A stretch of DNA of 40,500 nucleotides from an uncultured Aquimarina sp. Its GTDB lineage: Bacteria; Bacteroidota; Bacteroidia; Flavobacteriales; Flavobacteriaceae. The position numbers and the translations under genes were made by a program. Shown piece by piece: positions 1 to 7,307 of this stretch (positions within the stretch are counted from its first letter, which is position 1; each line of letters starts with the position of its first letter). The notes beneath the pieces were generated by a model. It was not told where the DNA came from, did no database searches, and saw nothing but the letters and a program-made list of their open reading frames with translations. The stretch lies in the NCBI GenBank assembly GCA_947493495.1, contig CANLRN010000035.1:1-40500 (forward strand), in the 5' to 3' direction.

Positions 1-111
1 TTTACAGATAATACGGCTATATATTGGGCAATAGGGTTTGGTGTTTTAGCATTGATCTTACTATGGCTGTTTTGGTATAAAAAGAAGAGTAAAAGAAAGC
101 TTCTCTCTTGA
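1..111 (+). CDS. C-terminal end of an unidentified membrane protein (partial)
   Basis: The first reading frame is open from the window edge to a TGA at 109-111 and gives 36 residues. They form one hydrophobic, Trp-rich segment (about residues 7-26) followed by a basic tail (KKKSKRK), as expected of a last transmembrane helix with a positive cytoplasmic end. The rest of the gene lies outside the window, so the family cannot be named. The following gene starts about 300 bases later, so the two are probably not tightly coupled. Confidence 0.6.
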   Translation, partial: FTDNTAIYWAIGFGVLALILLWLFWYKKKSKRKLLS

Positions 112-127
112 AGAGAGCAACAGCAGT

Positions 128-158
128 TTCCCCTCCTGAGAGGGGTTAGGGATGTGTT
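128..158 (+). repeat. 31-bp direct repeat, copy 1
   Basis: This segment contains the small palindrome CCCCTCctgaGAGGGG followed by GTTAGGGATGTGTT. A second copy lies exactly 240 bases downstream (368-398) and matches at 27 of 31 positions. Only the two copies and the palindromic half are visible. A function is unknown. Confidence 0.55.
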
Positions 159-367
159 TTTTACGTAGATCAACACATCCAAAAGTTTCTAGCTCTTGCC
201 TTTGACGAATAGAGTAACTACCTTTGATAATAATTTATTAGTTTCAGTATCTAGCGGGATCTCAGGTCTAATATCTCGAAGCTTGCTCCGAGGTAGTTTA
301 CTGGAAAAGAAATGTGCAATAATCATGGTATTATGAATGAATACCTAAAAAATCAAACCATCTTATA

Positions 368-398
368 TTCCTTTCCTGAGAGGGGTTAAGGGTGTGTT
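368..398 (+). repeat. 31-bp direct repeat, copy 2
   Basis: This is the second copy of the repeat at 128-158, with four substitutions that weaken the palindrome (CTTTCctgaGAGGGG). It ends 20 bases before the likely exonuclease III start, so it lies in that gene's leader. The 112-418 interval holds these repeats and I see no gene in it. Confidence 0.55.
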
Positions 399-418
399 AT
401 AATCATAAAAATAAATAC

Positions 419-1183
419 GTGAAAATCATATCATACAATGTCAACGGCATCAGAGCGGCACTAAAAAAAGATTTTATTAACTGGTTACAGCAAGCAGATC
501 CAGATGTGATCTGTTTACAAGAGACTAAAGCACAGAAAGAACAACTCGATTTAGATATTTTTGCAGCCGCAGGATATCCCTATAATTATTGGTTTAGTGC
601 TCAGAAAAAAGGATATAGCAGTGTTGCGATTTTATCCAAAACAGCTCCTAACCATATCGAGTATGGTACAGGTATCGATTATATGGATCAGGAGGGCAGA
701 AATATACGGGCTGATTTTGATGGAGTCTCTGTAATGAGTTTGTACCTGCCTAGTGGCTCTAATGTAGACCGTATTGAGCATAAATTAAAATATATGGATG
801 ATTTTCAGGAGTATATTAATGAGCTCAAGAAGGCATCTCCTAATCTAGTGATCTGTGGGGATTATAATATCTGTCATCAGGCGATTGATATCCACGATCC
901 AGTACGTAATAAAAATGTCTCTGGATTTTTGCCTGTAGAACGAGAATGGATCGGTAATTTTATCAAAAGTGGTTTTATAGATTCGTTCAGACATTTTAAC
1001 TCAGCACCTCATCAGTATTCTTGGTGGAGCTATAGGGCAAATGCTAGAGCGAATAATAAAGGTTGGCGATTGGATTATGCAATGGTAGCAGAACCGCTGC
1101 AAGAAAAATTAGAAAGAGCCGTTATATTATCAGAAGCAAAACACAGTGATCATTGTCCGATTATGGTAGAACTGAATGTATAG
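419..1183 (+). CDS. xth: Exodeoxyribonuclease III (AP endonuclease)
   Basis: This enzyme cleaves DNA 5' of abasic sites and removes nucleotides 3'-5' in base excision repair. The 254 residues match the compact ExoIII/Xth family, part of the endonuclease/exonuclease/phosphatase fold. Family motifs are in order: SYNVNGIR (metal and DNA site, N7), LQETK (E35, metal ligand), YLPSG (Tyr109), CGDYNI (D148, N150), WRLDY (D219) and SDHCPI (D244-H245 catalytic pair). I chose GTG 419 as start because the family begins right at the first beta strand (KIISYN). The frame is open further upstream to another GTG at 392, which would add nine residues without family support. The gene stands alone. Confidence 0.95.
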   Translation: MKIISYNVNGIRAALKKDFINWLQQADPDVICLQETKAQKEQLDLDIFAAAGYPYNYWFSAQKKGYSSVAILSKTAPNHIEYGTGIDYMDQEGRNIRADFDGVSVMSLYLPSGSNVDRIEHKLKYMDDFQEYINELKKASPNLVICGDYNICHQAIDIHDPVRNKNVSGFLPVEREWIGNFIKSGFIDSFRHFNSAPHQYSWWSYRANARANNKGWRLDYAMVAEPLQEKLERAVILSEAKHSDHCPIMVELNV

Positions 1184-1220
1184 TAATCTACTTAATTGTT
1201 GGATGGCAATGATATGATTT

Positions 1221-1391
1221 AACCCGCTTTATGCAATAGAAGGTTATCAAGAAGCTTGTAGATGCAAGAAATACTAGTGTTTTCTTAATTTTTGCATAGC
1301 ACCGCTATGGTGAAATTAAAAAACGCAGTGCAGCGTTAGTATTTGCGGTAGCTATAAGATGTAATAAATTTTCTATTGCATAAAGCGGGTT
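1221..1391. repeat. 171-bp inverted-repeat element (MITE-like), family A
   Basis: The ends are perfect 21-base inverted repeats (1221-1241 and 1371-1391), beginning AACCCGCTTTATGC. The inside is also roughly self-complementary: segments around 1270-1295 and 1315-1350 pair imperfectly, and the centre (1296-1314) is the small hairpin CATAGcaccgCTATG. The whole interval can fold into one long hairpin. No reading frame is present and no clear target duplication flanks it. It may be a non-autonomous mobile element or a REP-like hairpin. Confidence 0.7.
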
Positions 1392-1440
1392 GAACAAGCT
1401 TACAGGACTGCAATACTAATATGTTTAAAAATAAAAAGAC

Positions 1441-2400
1441 ATGATAAAAAAATGTATACTGCTGGCATTGGTAGGAGCTATCAGTGTTTCTTGTGTTACC
1501 ACAAAGGTGCATAAGGAATTAGAAAATAAATATGCAAAACTCAAGCGCGATAATCGAAGCTTAGAAGATGCCTATGATGCATTACAGAAATCTACAGATG
1601 CTAGTAAATTAGCTGCCAAACAATTGAATGAGGAGTATGATAAAGTACGCGCGCAAAGAGACGAACTGCAATCAAAATATGATGCTACATCGGCTACTTA
1701 CGAAAACCTAAAAAACTCCTATGATGCACTAGAAAAAAACAGTTCTGCCGCTATTACTGCCAATAGCAAAAAAAATAGAGAGCTATTAGCGCAATTAGAA
1801 GAAAAAGAGAAGACATTAGCCGAGGAGCGCAATCGATTAGATCAATTGCAACGAGATGTAGAAGCACGATCTAAACGAGTAGATGAGTTAGAAGGATTAA
1901 TTGCTGCCAAGGATGCTAAGATGCAAGGGCTGAAAACGGCAATATCCAAAGCCCTACGAAATTTTGAAGGCAAAGGGCTTACTGTAGAAGAACGCAATGG
2001 AAAAGTATATATTTCTATGGAAAACAAATTACTATTTAGTTCTGGAAGTTGGGCCGTAGGCACACAAGGAGAGCAGGCGGTAAAACAACTAGCATCGGTT
2101 TTGGCAGAAAATACCGATATTGCTGTATTGATCGAAGGGCATACCGATAATGTACCCTATACAGGGAATGGGCAGTTACAAAGCAATTGGGATTTATCCA
2201 CTAAAAGAGCAACAGCGATCGTTACTTTATTATTGAAGAATACACAGATCGACGCTCAGAATCTTACTGCGGCGGGTAGAGGAGAATACGCACCCATAGC
2301 CTCTAATGACACAGCAGAAGGGAAAGCTAAAAATAGAAGAATCGAAGTCATCTTAACTCCCAAGTTGGATGAGATTACGAAGTTGCTAAATGATATATGA
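1441..2400 (+). CDS. OmpA-family peptidoglycan-binding lipoprotein with coiled coil
   Basis: This is probably an outer-membrane-anchored lipoprotein that ties the envelope to peptidoglycan. A short signal peptide ends in the lipobox VSC (C18). Residues about 22-165 are highly charged heptad-like sequence with no proline, typical of a long coiled coil. From about residue 190 to the end there is an OmpA C-terminal domain, with LLFSSGS, the peptidoglycan-contact motif EGHTDNVPY, the NWDLSTKRA helix, AAGRGEYAPIASN, and the closing KNRRIEVIL. The length (319 aa) fits similar coiled-coil/OmpA proteins of Bacteroidota. It is monocistronic, preceded by the inverted-repeat element and followed by a hairpin. 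The exact cellular role is not shown by the sequence. Confidence 0.9.
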   Translation: MIKKCILLALVGAISVSCVTTKVHKELENKYAKLKRDNRSLEDAYDALQKSTDASKLAAKQLNEEYDKVRAQRDELQSKYDATSATYENLKNSYDALEKNSSAAITANSKKNRELLAQLEEKEKTLAEERNRLDQLQRDVEARSKRVDELEGLIAAKDAKMQGLKTAISKALRNFEGKGLTVEERNGKVYISMENKLLFSSGSWAVGTQGEQAVKQLASVLAENTDIAVLIEGHTDNVPYTGNGQLQSNWDLSTKRATAIVTLLLKNTQIDAQNLTAAGRGEYAPIASNDTAEGKAKNRRIEVILTPKLDEITKLLNDI

Positions 2401-2414
2401 TAATAATAATATAA

Positions 2415-2452
2415 AAGAGGGCGTTTGACTTTTCAGACCATACACCCTCTTT
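2415..2452 (+). terminator. Hairpin downstream of the OmpA-like gene
   Basis: The segment AAAGAGGG (from 2415) pairs with CCCTCTTT (ending near 2452) across a 22-base loop and is followed by a short T-rich stretch. A second AT-rich inverted repeat (CGTTTTTTTGAA / TTCAAAAAACG, about 2464-2490) follows. The first is a plausible rho-independent terminator, though the loop is long. Confidence 0.45.
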
Positions 2453-2583
2453 CTTATATATTACGTTTTTTTGAAATATTCAAAAAACGGAATTATACAG
2501 GGATAATCACAACTTTCAAATATTTTCTAATAATCTAATTAAATTTTATTAAAAACTGCTTTTTAGACAGCTTTTTTTAAATA

Positions 2584-2991
2584 TTAAAGACCTTCAATTA
2601 TTGACATTATTAATTCTTTATTGTCTTCTTTAGAGCTCTCCTTAACACGTCTAAGTACATCATAAAATTTGTCAACTACCTTATTAAGTGTTAAACCGTC
2701 CTTTAATTCTATAGATTTTCCATTATGAGTAAGTAATTTAAACTTATAATGCTCTATGTTTACTGGTAAAGATTCATCTCTTACTCTAGCTAGAGAAACA
2801 GTTCCAGAGCTTTTATGAATTGATATTACCCCTCCTTCAGCTGTTACTTGATCTGTCATGCCATCAACCTCAGTAGCAAGTTGGTATAAATCCTTAACAA
2901 ATTTCTCATTAATTTCAGCATCAGAATATGCCTGTGCCTGTGAAGTAAATCCTGCGCCTACCATAAATAGAAGTAGAAATAATTTTTTCAT
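2584..2991 (-). CDS. Small exported protein of unknown function
   Basis: The 135 residues begin with a clear Sec signal peptide (KKLFLLLFMVGAGFTSQAQA, cleavage about residue 20). I do not recognise the family. The mature part is about 115 residues, mixed charged and hydrophobic, without cysteines. It has a helix-like start (YSDAEINEKFVKDLYQLATEV), a middle that looks like beta strands (GGVISIHKSSGTVSLARVRD) and a charged helical C-terminus. It is probably periplasmic or secreted. It is divergent from the gene at 3257, and the 265 bases between them hold no other gene. Signal peptide and codon use support it as a real gene. Confidence 0.7.
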   Translation of the reverse strand: MKKLFLLLFMVGAGFTSQAQAYSDAEINEKFVKDLYQLATEVDGMTDQVTAEGGVISIHKSSGTVSLARVRDESLPVNIEHYKFKLLTHNGKSIELKDGLTLNKVVDKFYDVLRRVKESSKEDNKELIMSIIEGL

Positions 2992-3256
2992 AATATTTGG
3001 GTGTTATAAATTTAGTATCAAAACTGCGTATTTGATTTCACGTATCCAAAAACGGGATAAAATTCATTTTAGTATTAAAGTTATCTTAAAATAACCAATT
3101 TATTTTGAAGAATCCAAAAAGTATGCCATAAATTTAATAGACAAAAATAAAACCCTTACTTATGCATAGGTATAAAGCATAAAAAAGAAGACGGATAAGA
3201 AAAAGACATTACTAGACGTTTATATACTACCCAATTAATTTAAAACGATAAAGAAA

Positions 3257-3778
3257 ATGAAAAGAGTATCCATTTTTGTACTGGTCCTATTATCTGTAAT
3301 CAGAGTAATGGGTCAGGAAAACGAAGAAGAGTATCCAGACGAAGAAGAAATACAAAGTGAAGAAACCGTAGAAGAGGAAGAAGAAAGTCAAAACAGTTAC
3401 TTCGATTTCGATGCATATTTTAATTTTGACAGTGATCAGTTTGCCAATGTTTCGGATAAACTAAGTGATATGGATCCAGAAGATGAAGATATATTATACA
3501 AATTTATAGTAGAGGTACAACAGGATAAAGTATTAAAAGATCGCTTGTTTAGAGAGCTGATTGCAAAACCTAAAAAAAAGGGGCCTTATGTAGGTAAAGA
3601 TAGTCCAGGTTTTAGCTGTATCTTAATGGGCCTTATAGAAAATAAATCCGTGTACGATGCGATCATCAAAGACGGCCGTTCTGAGAATCAAGCTAGGAAT
3701 GCAGCAGCACTTTCCGAAAGATCTGTTCGCAGAAAATGTGGTGTCACCAAAAAAGTGAATAAAGTTGACGAAAATTAA
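3257..3778 (+). CDS. Exported acidic protein of unknown function
   Basis: The 173 residues begin with a signal peptide (cleavage about residue 19, before QENEE). Residues 21-45 are almost entirely Glu/Asp. The region 48-60 is rich in Phe/Tyr and Asp. The C-terminal half is basic (KPKKKG) and contains two cysteines (C121 and C161) that could form a disulfide, around GFSCILMGLIE and RRKCG. I do not recognise a family. The acid-rich N-terminus followed by a compact basic C-terminal domain suggests a low-complexity linker on a small folded domain. No operon partner is close by: about 300 bases of non-coding DNA follow. Confidence 0.65.
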   Translation: MKRVSIFVLVLLSVIRVMGQENEEEYPDEEEIQSEETVEEEEESQNSYFDFDAYFNFDSDQFANVSDKLSDMDPEDEDILYKFIVEVQQDKVLKDRLFRELIAKPKKKGPYVGKDSPGFSCILMGLIENKSVYDAIIKDGRSENQARNAAALSERSVRRKCGVTKKVNKVDEN

Positions 3779-3842
3779 TTTTTTGCAAGATATTTTTTAA
3801 CCATAGGTGTTCTACATGTTACATCACCCACAAGAAAGTGTT

Positions 3843-3875
3843 ATTTCCCTCAATCAGAATACCATTTCCCTCAAT
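3843..3875 (+). promoter_or_regulatory. Two-turn direct repeat, possible LytTR-type activator site
   Basis: The 12-mer ATTTCCCTCAAT occurs twice without mismatch, at 3843-3854 and 3864-3875, start to start 21 bases, or two helical turns. This geometry is what LytTR-domain response regulators such as AgrA use. Here it lies just upstream of a possible -7 element at 3904-3911, which would place the repeats near -68 and -47. The regulator family is inferred from the spacing only. Confidence 0.45.
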
Positions 3876-3903
3876 AGTGATTTTATATCACAAGCTTAGC
3901 GTC

Positions 3904-3911
3904 TATATTTA
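3904..3911 (+). promoter_or_regulatory. Possible -7 element of a non-coding transcript
   Basis: TATATTTA differs from the Bacteroidota -7 consensus TAnnTTTG at the last base only. No clear -33 TTG is visible, which fits a promoter that depends on an activator. It sits 28 bases after the direct repeat and about 70 bases before a terminator-like hairpin. Confidence 0.35.
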
Positions 3912-3915
3912 TATC

Positions 3916-4017
3916 AACATAAAAAAACAAGGCTTTACAATAGAAGTAATGAGGTGATTTTTTGTAGTTGGGTAGTTTGTAAAATGGATGTAACTGTTGG
4001 GGGTGCATCCATTTTTA
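3916..4017 (+). ncRNA. Candidate small RNA between promoter-like and terminator signals
   Basis: The interval runs from the predicted start after the -7 element at 3904 to the end of a strong hairpin. It has no plausible reading frame longer than about 13 codons. It is inferred from signals alone: direct repeats, a -7 element, about 100 bases of spacing, then a terminator. The alternative is that the hairpin only ends a long 3' leader of the gene at 3257-3778, or that the interval is not transcribed. Confidence 0.3.
3981..4017 (+). terminator. Rho-independent terminator
   Basis: AAAATGGATG (3981-3990) pairs perfectly with CATCCATTTT (4006-4015), and the stem ends in a run of T. It lies 200 bases after the nearest upstream stop codon, unusually far for that gene. 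Confidence 0.65.
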
Positions 4018-4079
4018 ATTGTTAGTAAGAAATGTCTTTATTTTTAGTGTAAAAATAGAGTATATATCTGATTATAAGC

Positions 4080-4286
4080 TTATTGTGATTTATAGATTAA
4101 CTGCACTAATCTATGATAAGAATTTCTATTAATAACGACTCTATTGTCTTCTATGTCCATTAATGGATTAAAATCTTCCAAGGCTTTTTTTACAATAGCT
4201 TCATCTACATTAATACGAGAAGCGATTCTCTTAATTGCAAATTTTTTATTATCTGCAGACATACTTTTATAATAATTATTTAACAT
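4080..4286 (-). CDS. Small protein of unknown function, possibly helix-turn-helix-like
   Basis: The 68 residues form a plausible compact helical protein: a basic first half (NKKFAIKRIASRINVDEAIV) resembling the helix-turn-helix of small regulators, then DFNPLMDIEDNRVVINRNSY and a hydrophobic end. No family is recognised and there is no signal peptide. It is isolated, on the strand opposite to its neighbours, and followed on its own strand by a short AT hairpin (about 4037-4056). I rate it a likely gene because amino-acid composition and codon use look normal, but its size makes this uncertain. Confidence 0.5.
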   Translation of the reverse strand: MLNNYYKSMSADNKKFAIKRIASRINVDEAIVKKALEDFNPLMDIEDNRVVINRNSYHRLVQLIYKSQ

Positions 4287-4631
4287 AAAGTAGTGTAGCT
4301 TTTTTTGTAAGAAACAAACGACAATTATAGCATAATATTGTATTGTAATTCGGGGAATTTATAAAAAAACATACAAAAATGATGGTTTTAACTCAAAAAA
4401 ATAGATACCATCTTAAAAAAGATACAATTTCTTTGTTTTACTGAAATAAATCCCTGTCACTAAGGTAATACCATCTAATGACAATTCAAAATTTCATCAA
4501 AAATCTTTTAAATTATAAAAATTGTCTATTCCAGACTAAGCACTATACAGAATTGAATTAAAAAAATTTAGAATTATTTAATCTGTTTACAGTATTAAGA
4601 TATTTTTTACAATATCTAAAAAGAGAGTTTC
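4287..4631. other. Intergenic stretch with no recognisable gene
   Basis: This AT-rich interval lies between two divergently transcribed genes. I see only short hairpins (GATGGT/ACCATC around 4381-4415 and GATATT/AATATC around 4600-4617) and a 21-codon frame at 4379-4444 without support. The promoter of the aldo-keto reductase gene lies at its right end. Confidence 0.5.
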
Positions 4632-4639
4632 TATTTTTG
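4632..4639 (+). promoter_or_regulatory. -7 promoter element of the aldo-keto reductase gene
   Basis: TATTTTTG fits the Bacteroidota consensus TAnnTTTG exactly, 29 bases before the ATG at 4669. No good -33 TTG is seen at the usual distance. Confidence 0.45.
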
Positions 4640-4668
4640 AAATCTGTTTTTTTACAAAAAAATGATAC

Positions 4669-5700
4669 ATGAAATATACCACACTACCTAATACATCTAT
4701 AAAAGTTAGTAAAATCTGTTTAGGCTCAATGACCTGGGGACAGCAAAATAATGAATCTGATGGGCATCAACAGCTTGATTATGCTATACATCAAGGTGTT
4801 AACTTTATAGATACAGCAGAATTATACCCTGTACCTTCTAAGAAAGAAACGCAAGGAAGTACAGAGCGTATTATTGGCAGTTGGTTACAGAAAAATGGAA
4901 ACAGAGATAAGGTGGTAATTGCTACTAAAATAGTAGGTCCAGCACCATTTACCAAGCATATCAGGAAAGGGAAATTTACTAAGAATGAACTAAAAGATGC
5001 GATACACAAAAGCTTACAACGGCTACAGACAGATTATATAGATTTGTATCAATTGCATTGGCCAGAACGGCAAACTAATTTTTTTGGTAAACTTGGGTAT
5101 ACCCACGATAAAGATGATGCATGGACAGACAATTTTGCAGAGGTATTACATCATCTAGAAGGATTTATAAAAGAAGGTAAAATTAGACAGATAGGAATGT
5201 CTAATGAAGCCCCTTATGGAGTAATGCGATATATGGCCGAAAATAAGAAAGGAGCTCCAAAGATGATTACGCTTCAGAATCCATATAGTTTGCTTAACAG
5301 AAAGGATGAAATAGGTATGGTCGAGATATTACATCGAGAAAACATAGGGCTATTAGCCTACTCTCCTCTGGGATTTGGTATGCTAACAGGGAAATATCTA
5401 GAAGAAATTCCTAAGAACTCTAGAGTTGATTTATTTCCTAATTACAATCGATACATGAAAGAGAATTCTTATAAAGCAACAAGATTGTATAATGAGATCG
5501 CTAAGAAACATGGAATAAGCCTTACGCAATTATCGCTGGCGTATGTTAATCAACAAGCTTTTATCACTAGTAATATCATAGGGGCCACTTCTGTAGAACA
5601 ACTCACAGAAAATATCGATAGTATCCATCTTACATTATCCGATGAAATTATGGCAGAAATTAATGACGTACACGTACAATTTCCTAATCCAGCGCCTTAG
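4669..5700 (+). CDS. Tas-like NADP(H)-dependent aldo-keto reductase
   Basis: It reduces carbonyl compounds with NADPH; the natural substrate is unknown. The 343 residues follow E. coli Tas almost motif for motif from memory: GSMTWGQQN, DTAELYPVP with the ETQG insertion, LYQLHWPERQTNFFGKLGY, IGMSNEAPYGVMRY, LQNPYSLLNR and LAYSPLGFGMLTGKY. The catalytic tetrad is present as D48, Y53, K87 and H130. The length is right and both ends align, so the gene is intact. It is monocistronic, with its own -7 element, and convergent with radA, the stop codons lying 27 bases apart. The symbol tas would fit by homology, but orthology cannot be proved here. Confidence 0.93.
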   Translation: MKYTTLPNTSIKVSKICLGSMTWGQQNNESDGHQQLDYAIHQGVNFIDTAELYPVPSKKETQGSTERIIGSWLQKNGNRDKVVIATKIVGPAPFTKHIRKGKFTKNELKDAIHKSLQRLQTDYIDLYQLHWPERQTNFFGKLGYTHDKDDAWTDNFAEVLHHLEGFIKEGKIRQIGMSNEAPYGVMRYMAENKKGAPKMITLQNPYSLLNRKDEIGMVEILHRENIGLLAYSPLGFGMLTGKYLEEIPKNSRVDLFPNYNRYMKENSYKATRLYNEIAKKHGISLTQLSLAYVNQQAFITSNIIGATSVEQLTENIDSIHLTLSDEIMAEINDVHVQFPNPAP

Positions 5701-5727
5701 TAGCTATCTGGAGCATTAGACAAGGAA

Positions 5728-7095
5728 CTAGCTAAAAAGAAGCGCAACAATGTCTTCTATTTTTGTTACTAATTGTATGTTGATAGTTGTATTATCCAAT
5801 GAAATCTTATTGTATTTAGAAACAAAAATAGTAGCAAAACCCAGTTTTTCTGCTTCGAGTATTCTCTGTTCTACTTTATTAACAGGTCTAATTTCTCCTG
5901 CTAGACCTACTTCTGCTGCAAAGCAGAAATCTTTAGAGATAGGAACATCTTCATTAGAGGATAATATGGCAGCAACTACTGCCAGATCAATAGCAGGATC
6001 ATCTACATGGATTCCTCCTGTAATATTAAGAAATACATCTTTGGTTCCTAATCGAAACCCAGCTCTTTTTTCTAAAACAGCCAGTATCATATTCAGCCGT
6101 TTTAGGTGGTATCCAGTAGCACTCCTTTGAGGAGTTCCATAAACGGCAGTACTGACCAAGGCTTGTATTTCTATCATCAAAGGTCTCATCCCTTCTACAG
6201 TGGCAGCAATGGCTGTTCCACTTAATTCTTCTTCTTTTTTAGAGATTAGAATTTCACTAGGATTTGTTACTTCTCTTAGGCCACTACCGAGCATCTCATA
6301 TATTCCTAGTTCAGATGTAGATCCGAATCGATTTTTTAAAGCTCGTAGAATCCGATATACATGGTTGCGATCCCCCTCGAATTGTAATACGGTATCTACC
6401 ATATGCTCCAGGATTTTGGGTCCTGCAATGTTTCCATCTTTGGTAATGTGTCCGATTAGTAATACAGGGGTGGCAGTTTCTTTAGCAAATTTGATCAATT
6501 CTGTGGTGCATTCTCTAATCTGAGAAATACTTCCTGCACTGCTTTCTATGTAATCGCTATGCAATGTCTGGATAGAATCTATGATAACAATATCAGGCTC
6601 TGTAACTTCTATTTGTTTAAAAATATGCTGCGTTTTAGTCTCCGTTAAGATCAGACAGTTATCGGTTTTTGAAGGAATGCGTTCTGCCCGCATTTTAATT
6701 TGTTTCTGGCTTTCTTCTCCAGAGACGTATAATGTTTTATAAGGTAGTTTTAGACTAATCTGTAGCAAAAGAGTACTTTTTCCGATCCCAGGTTCTCCAC
6801 CTAATAGTGTTAATGATCCAGGGACTAACCCACCCCCTAATACTCGATCTAATTCGGTATCATTAGTTCTATATCTGGCTTCTTGGCTACTATCAATTTC
6901 TGATATTTTTAGGGGAGTAGCTGCTCTTTTTACATTTGATCTATTCTCTGGTGTCTTCCAGTCTTTTTTTTCTGCCTTTTCTACTAGTTCTTCGGCAATG
7001 GTATTCCATTCTTTGCAAGAGGTACATTGTCCCTGCCATTTGGAATATTGAGCACCACAATTTTGACAGAAAAAAACAGTTTTTATCTTAGGCAT
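5728..7095 (-). CDS. radA: DNA repair protein RadA/Sms
   Basis: RadA is a RecA-like ATPase that drives branch migration and processes recombination intermediates. The 455 residues show all parts: an N-terminal four-cysteine zinc finger (C10, C13, C24, C27), Walker A GGEPGIGKST at about 99-108, a Walker B region IVIIDSIQTL, the RadA-specific KNRFG motif at 254-258, and a C-terminal Lon-protease-like domain (GGIHVDDPAIDLAVVAA). The length is typical. It is the last gene of the leftward panC-panD-flippase-hydrolase-radA series, but a 71-bp inverted-repeat element and more than 200 bases separate it from the hydrolase gene, so it probably has its own promoter. Confidence 0.97.
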   Translation of the reverse strand: MPKIKTVFFCQNCGAQYSKWQGQCTSCKEWNTIAEELVEKAEKKDWKTPENRSNVKRAATPLKISEIDSSQEARYRTNDTELDRVLGGGLVPGSLTLLGGEPGIGKSTLLLQISLKLPYKTLYVSGEESQKQIKMRAERIPSKTDNCLILTETKTQHIFKQIEVTEPDIVIIDSIQTLHSDYIESSAGSISQIRECTTELIKFAKETATPVLLIGHITKDGNIAGPKILEHMVDTVLQFEGDRNHVYRILRALKNRFGSTSELGIYEMLGSGLREVTNPSEILISKKEEELSGTAIAATVEGMRPLMIEIQALVSTAVYGTPQRSATGYHLKRLNMILAVLEKRAGFRLGTKDVFLNITGGIHVDDPAIDLAVVAAILSSNEDVPISKDFCFAAEVGLAGEIRPVNKVEQRILEAEKLGFATIFVSKYNKISLDNTTINIQLVTKIEDIVALLFS

Positions 7096-7126
7096 ATAAT
7101 TAGGTTGATCGTAAAAATACTAATTA

Positions 7127-7197
7127 TACGATTTACGGATGAGAATATAGTAGAAAAAGAATGTCATTAGATGCGAAATTTTTATTCGTAAATCGTA
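7127..7197 (-). mobile_element. 71-bp MITE-like element, family B (short copy)
   Basis: The ends are 14-base inverted repeats (TACGATTTACGGAT at 7127; complement of TACGATTTACGAAT at 7197) with one mismatch, and both sides are flanked by TTA (7124-7126 and 7198-7200), as expected of a 3-bp target duplication. The body matches, in reverse orientation, the first 55 or so and the last 20 bases of the element at 31500-31660. This copy therefore looks like an internal deletion derivative. It lies in the leader region of radA. Confidence 0.75.
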
Positions 7198-7243
7198 TTA
7201 AACCCTACCCCAGAAAATTCATGCTTATTTCTAATAATCCATA

Positions 7244-7278
7244 AGAAAAAAGAAAGAGATCCTAAAATAAGGATCTCA
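7244..7278 (-). terminator. Terminator after the hydrolase gene
   Basis: The complementary halves GAGATCCT (7256-7263) and AGGATCTC (7270-7277) flank a 6-base loop. On the minus strand the stem is followed by a T-rich tract (plus-strand A-rich 7244-7255). It lies 30 bases past the hydrolase stop codon. Confidence 0.7.
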
Positions 7279-7307
7279 TCTATTATATCTACCAACTACG
7301 ATTTGAT

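Noticed and set aside
4379..4444. 21-codon frame upstream of the aldo-keto reductase gene
   Set aside because: Chance-length frame in AT-rich DNA, no supporting signal.
5750..6523. Two long plus-strand frames antisense to radA
   Set aside because: Both lie within an intact radA and translate to low-complexity Ser/Thr-rich sequence; they are shadows of the sense codons.
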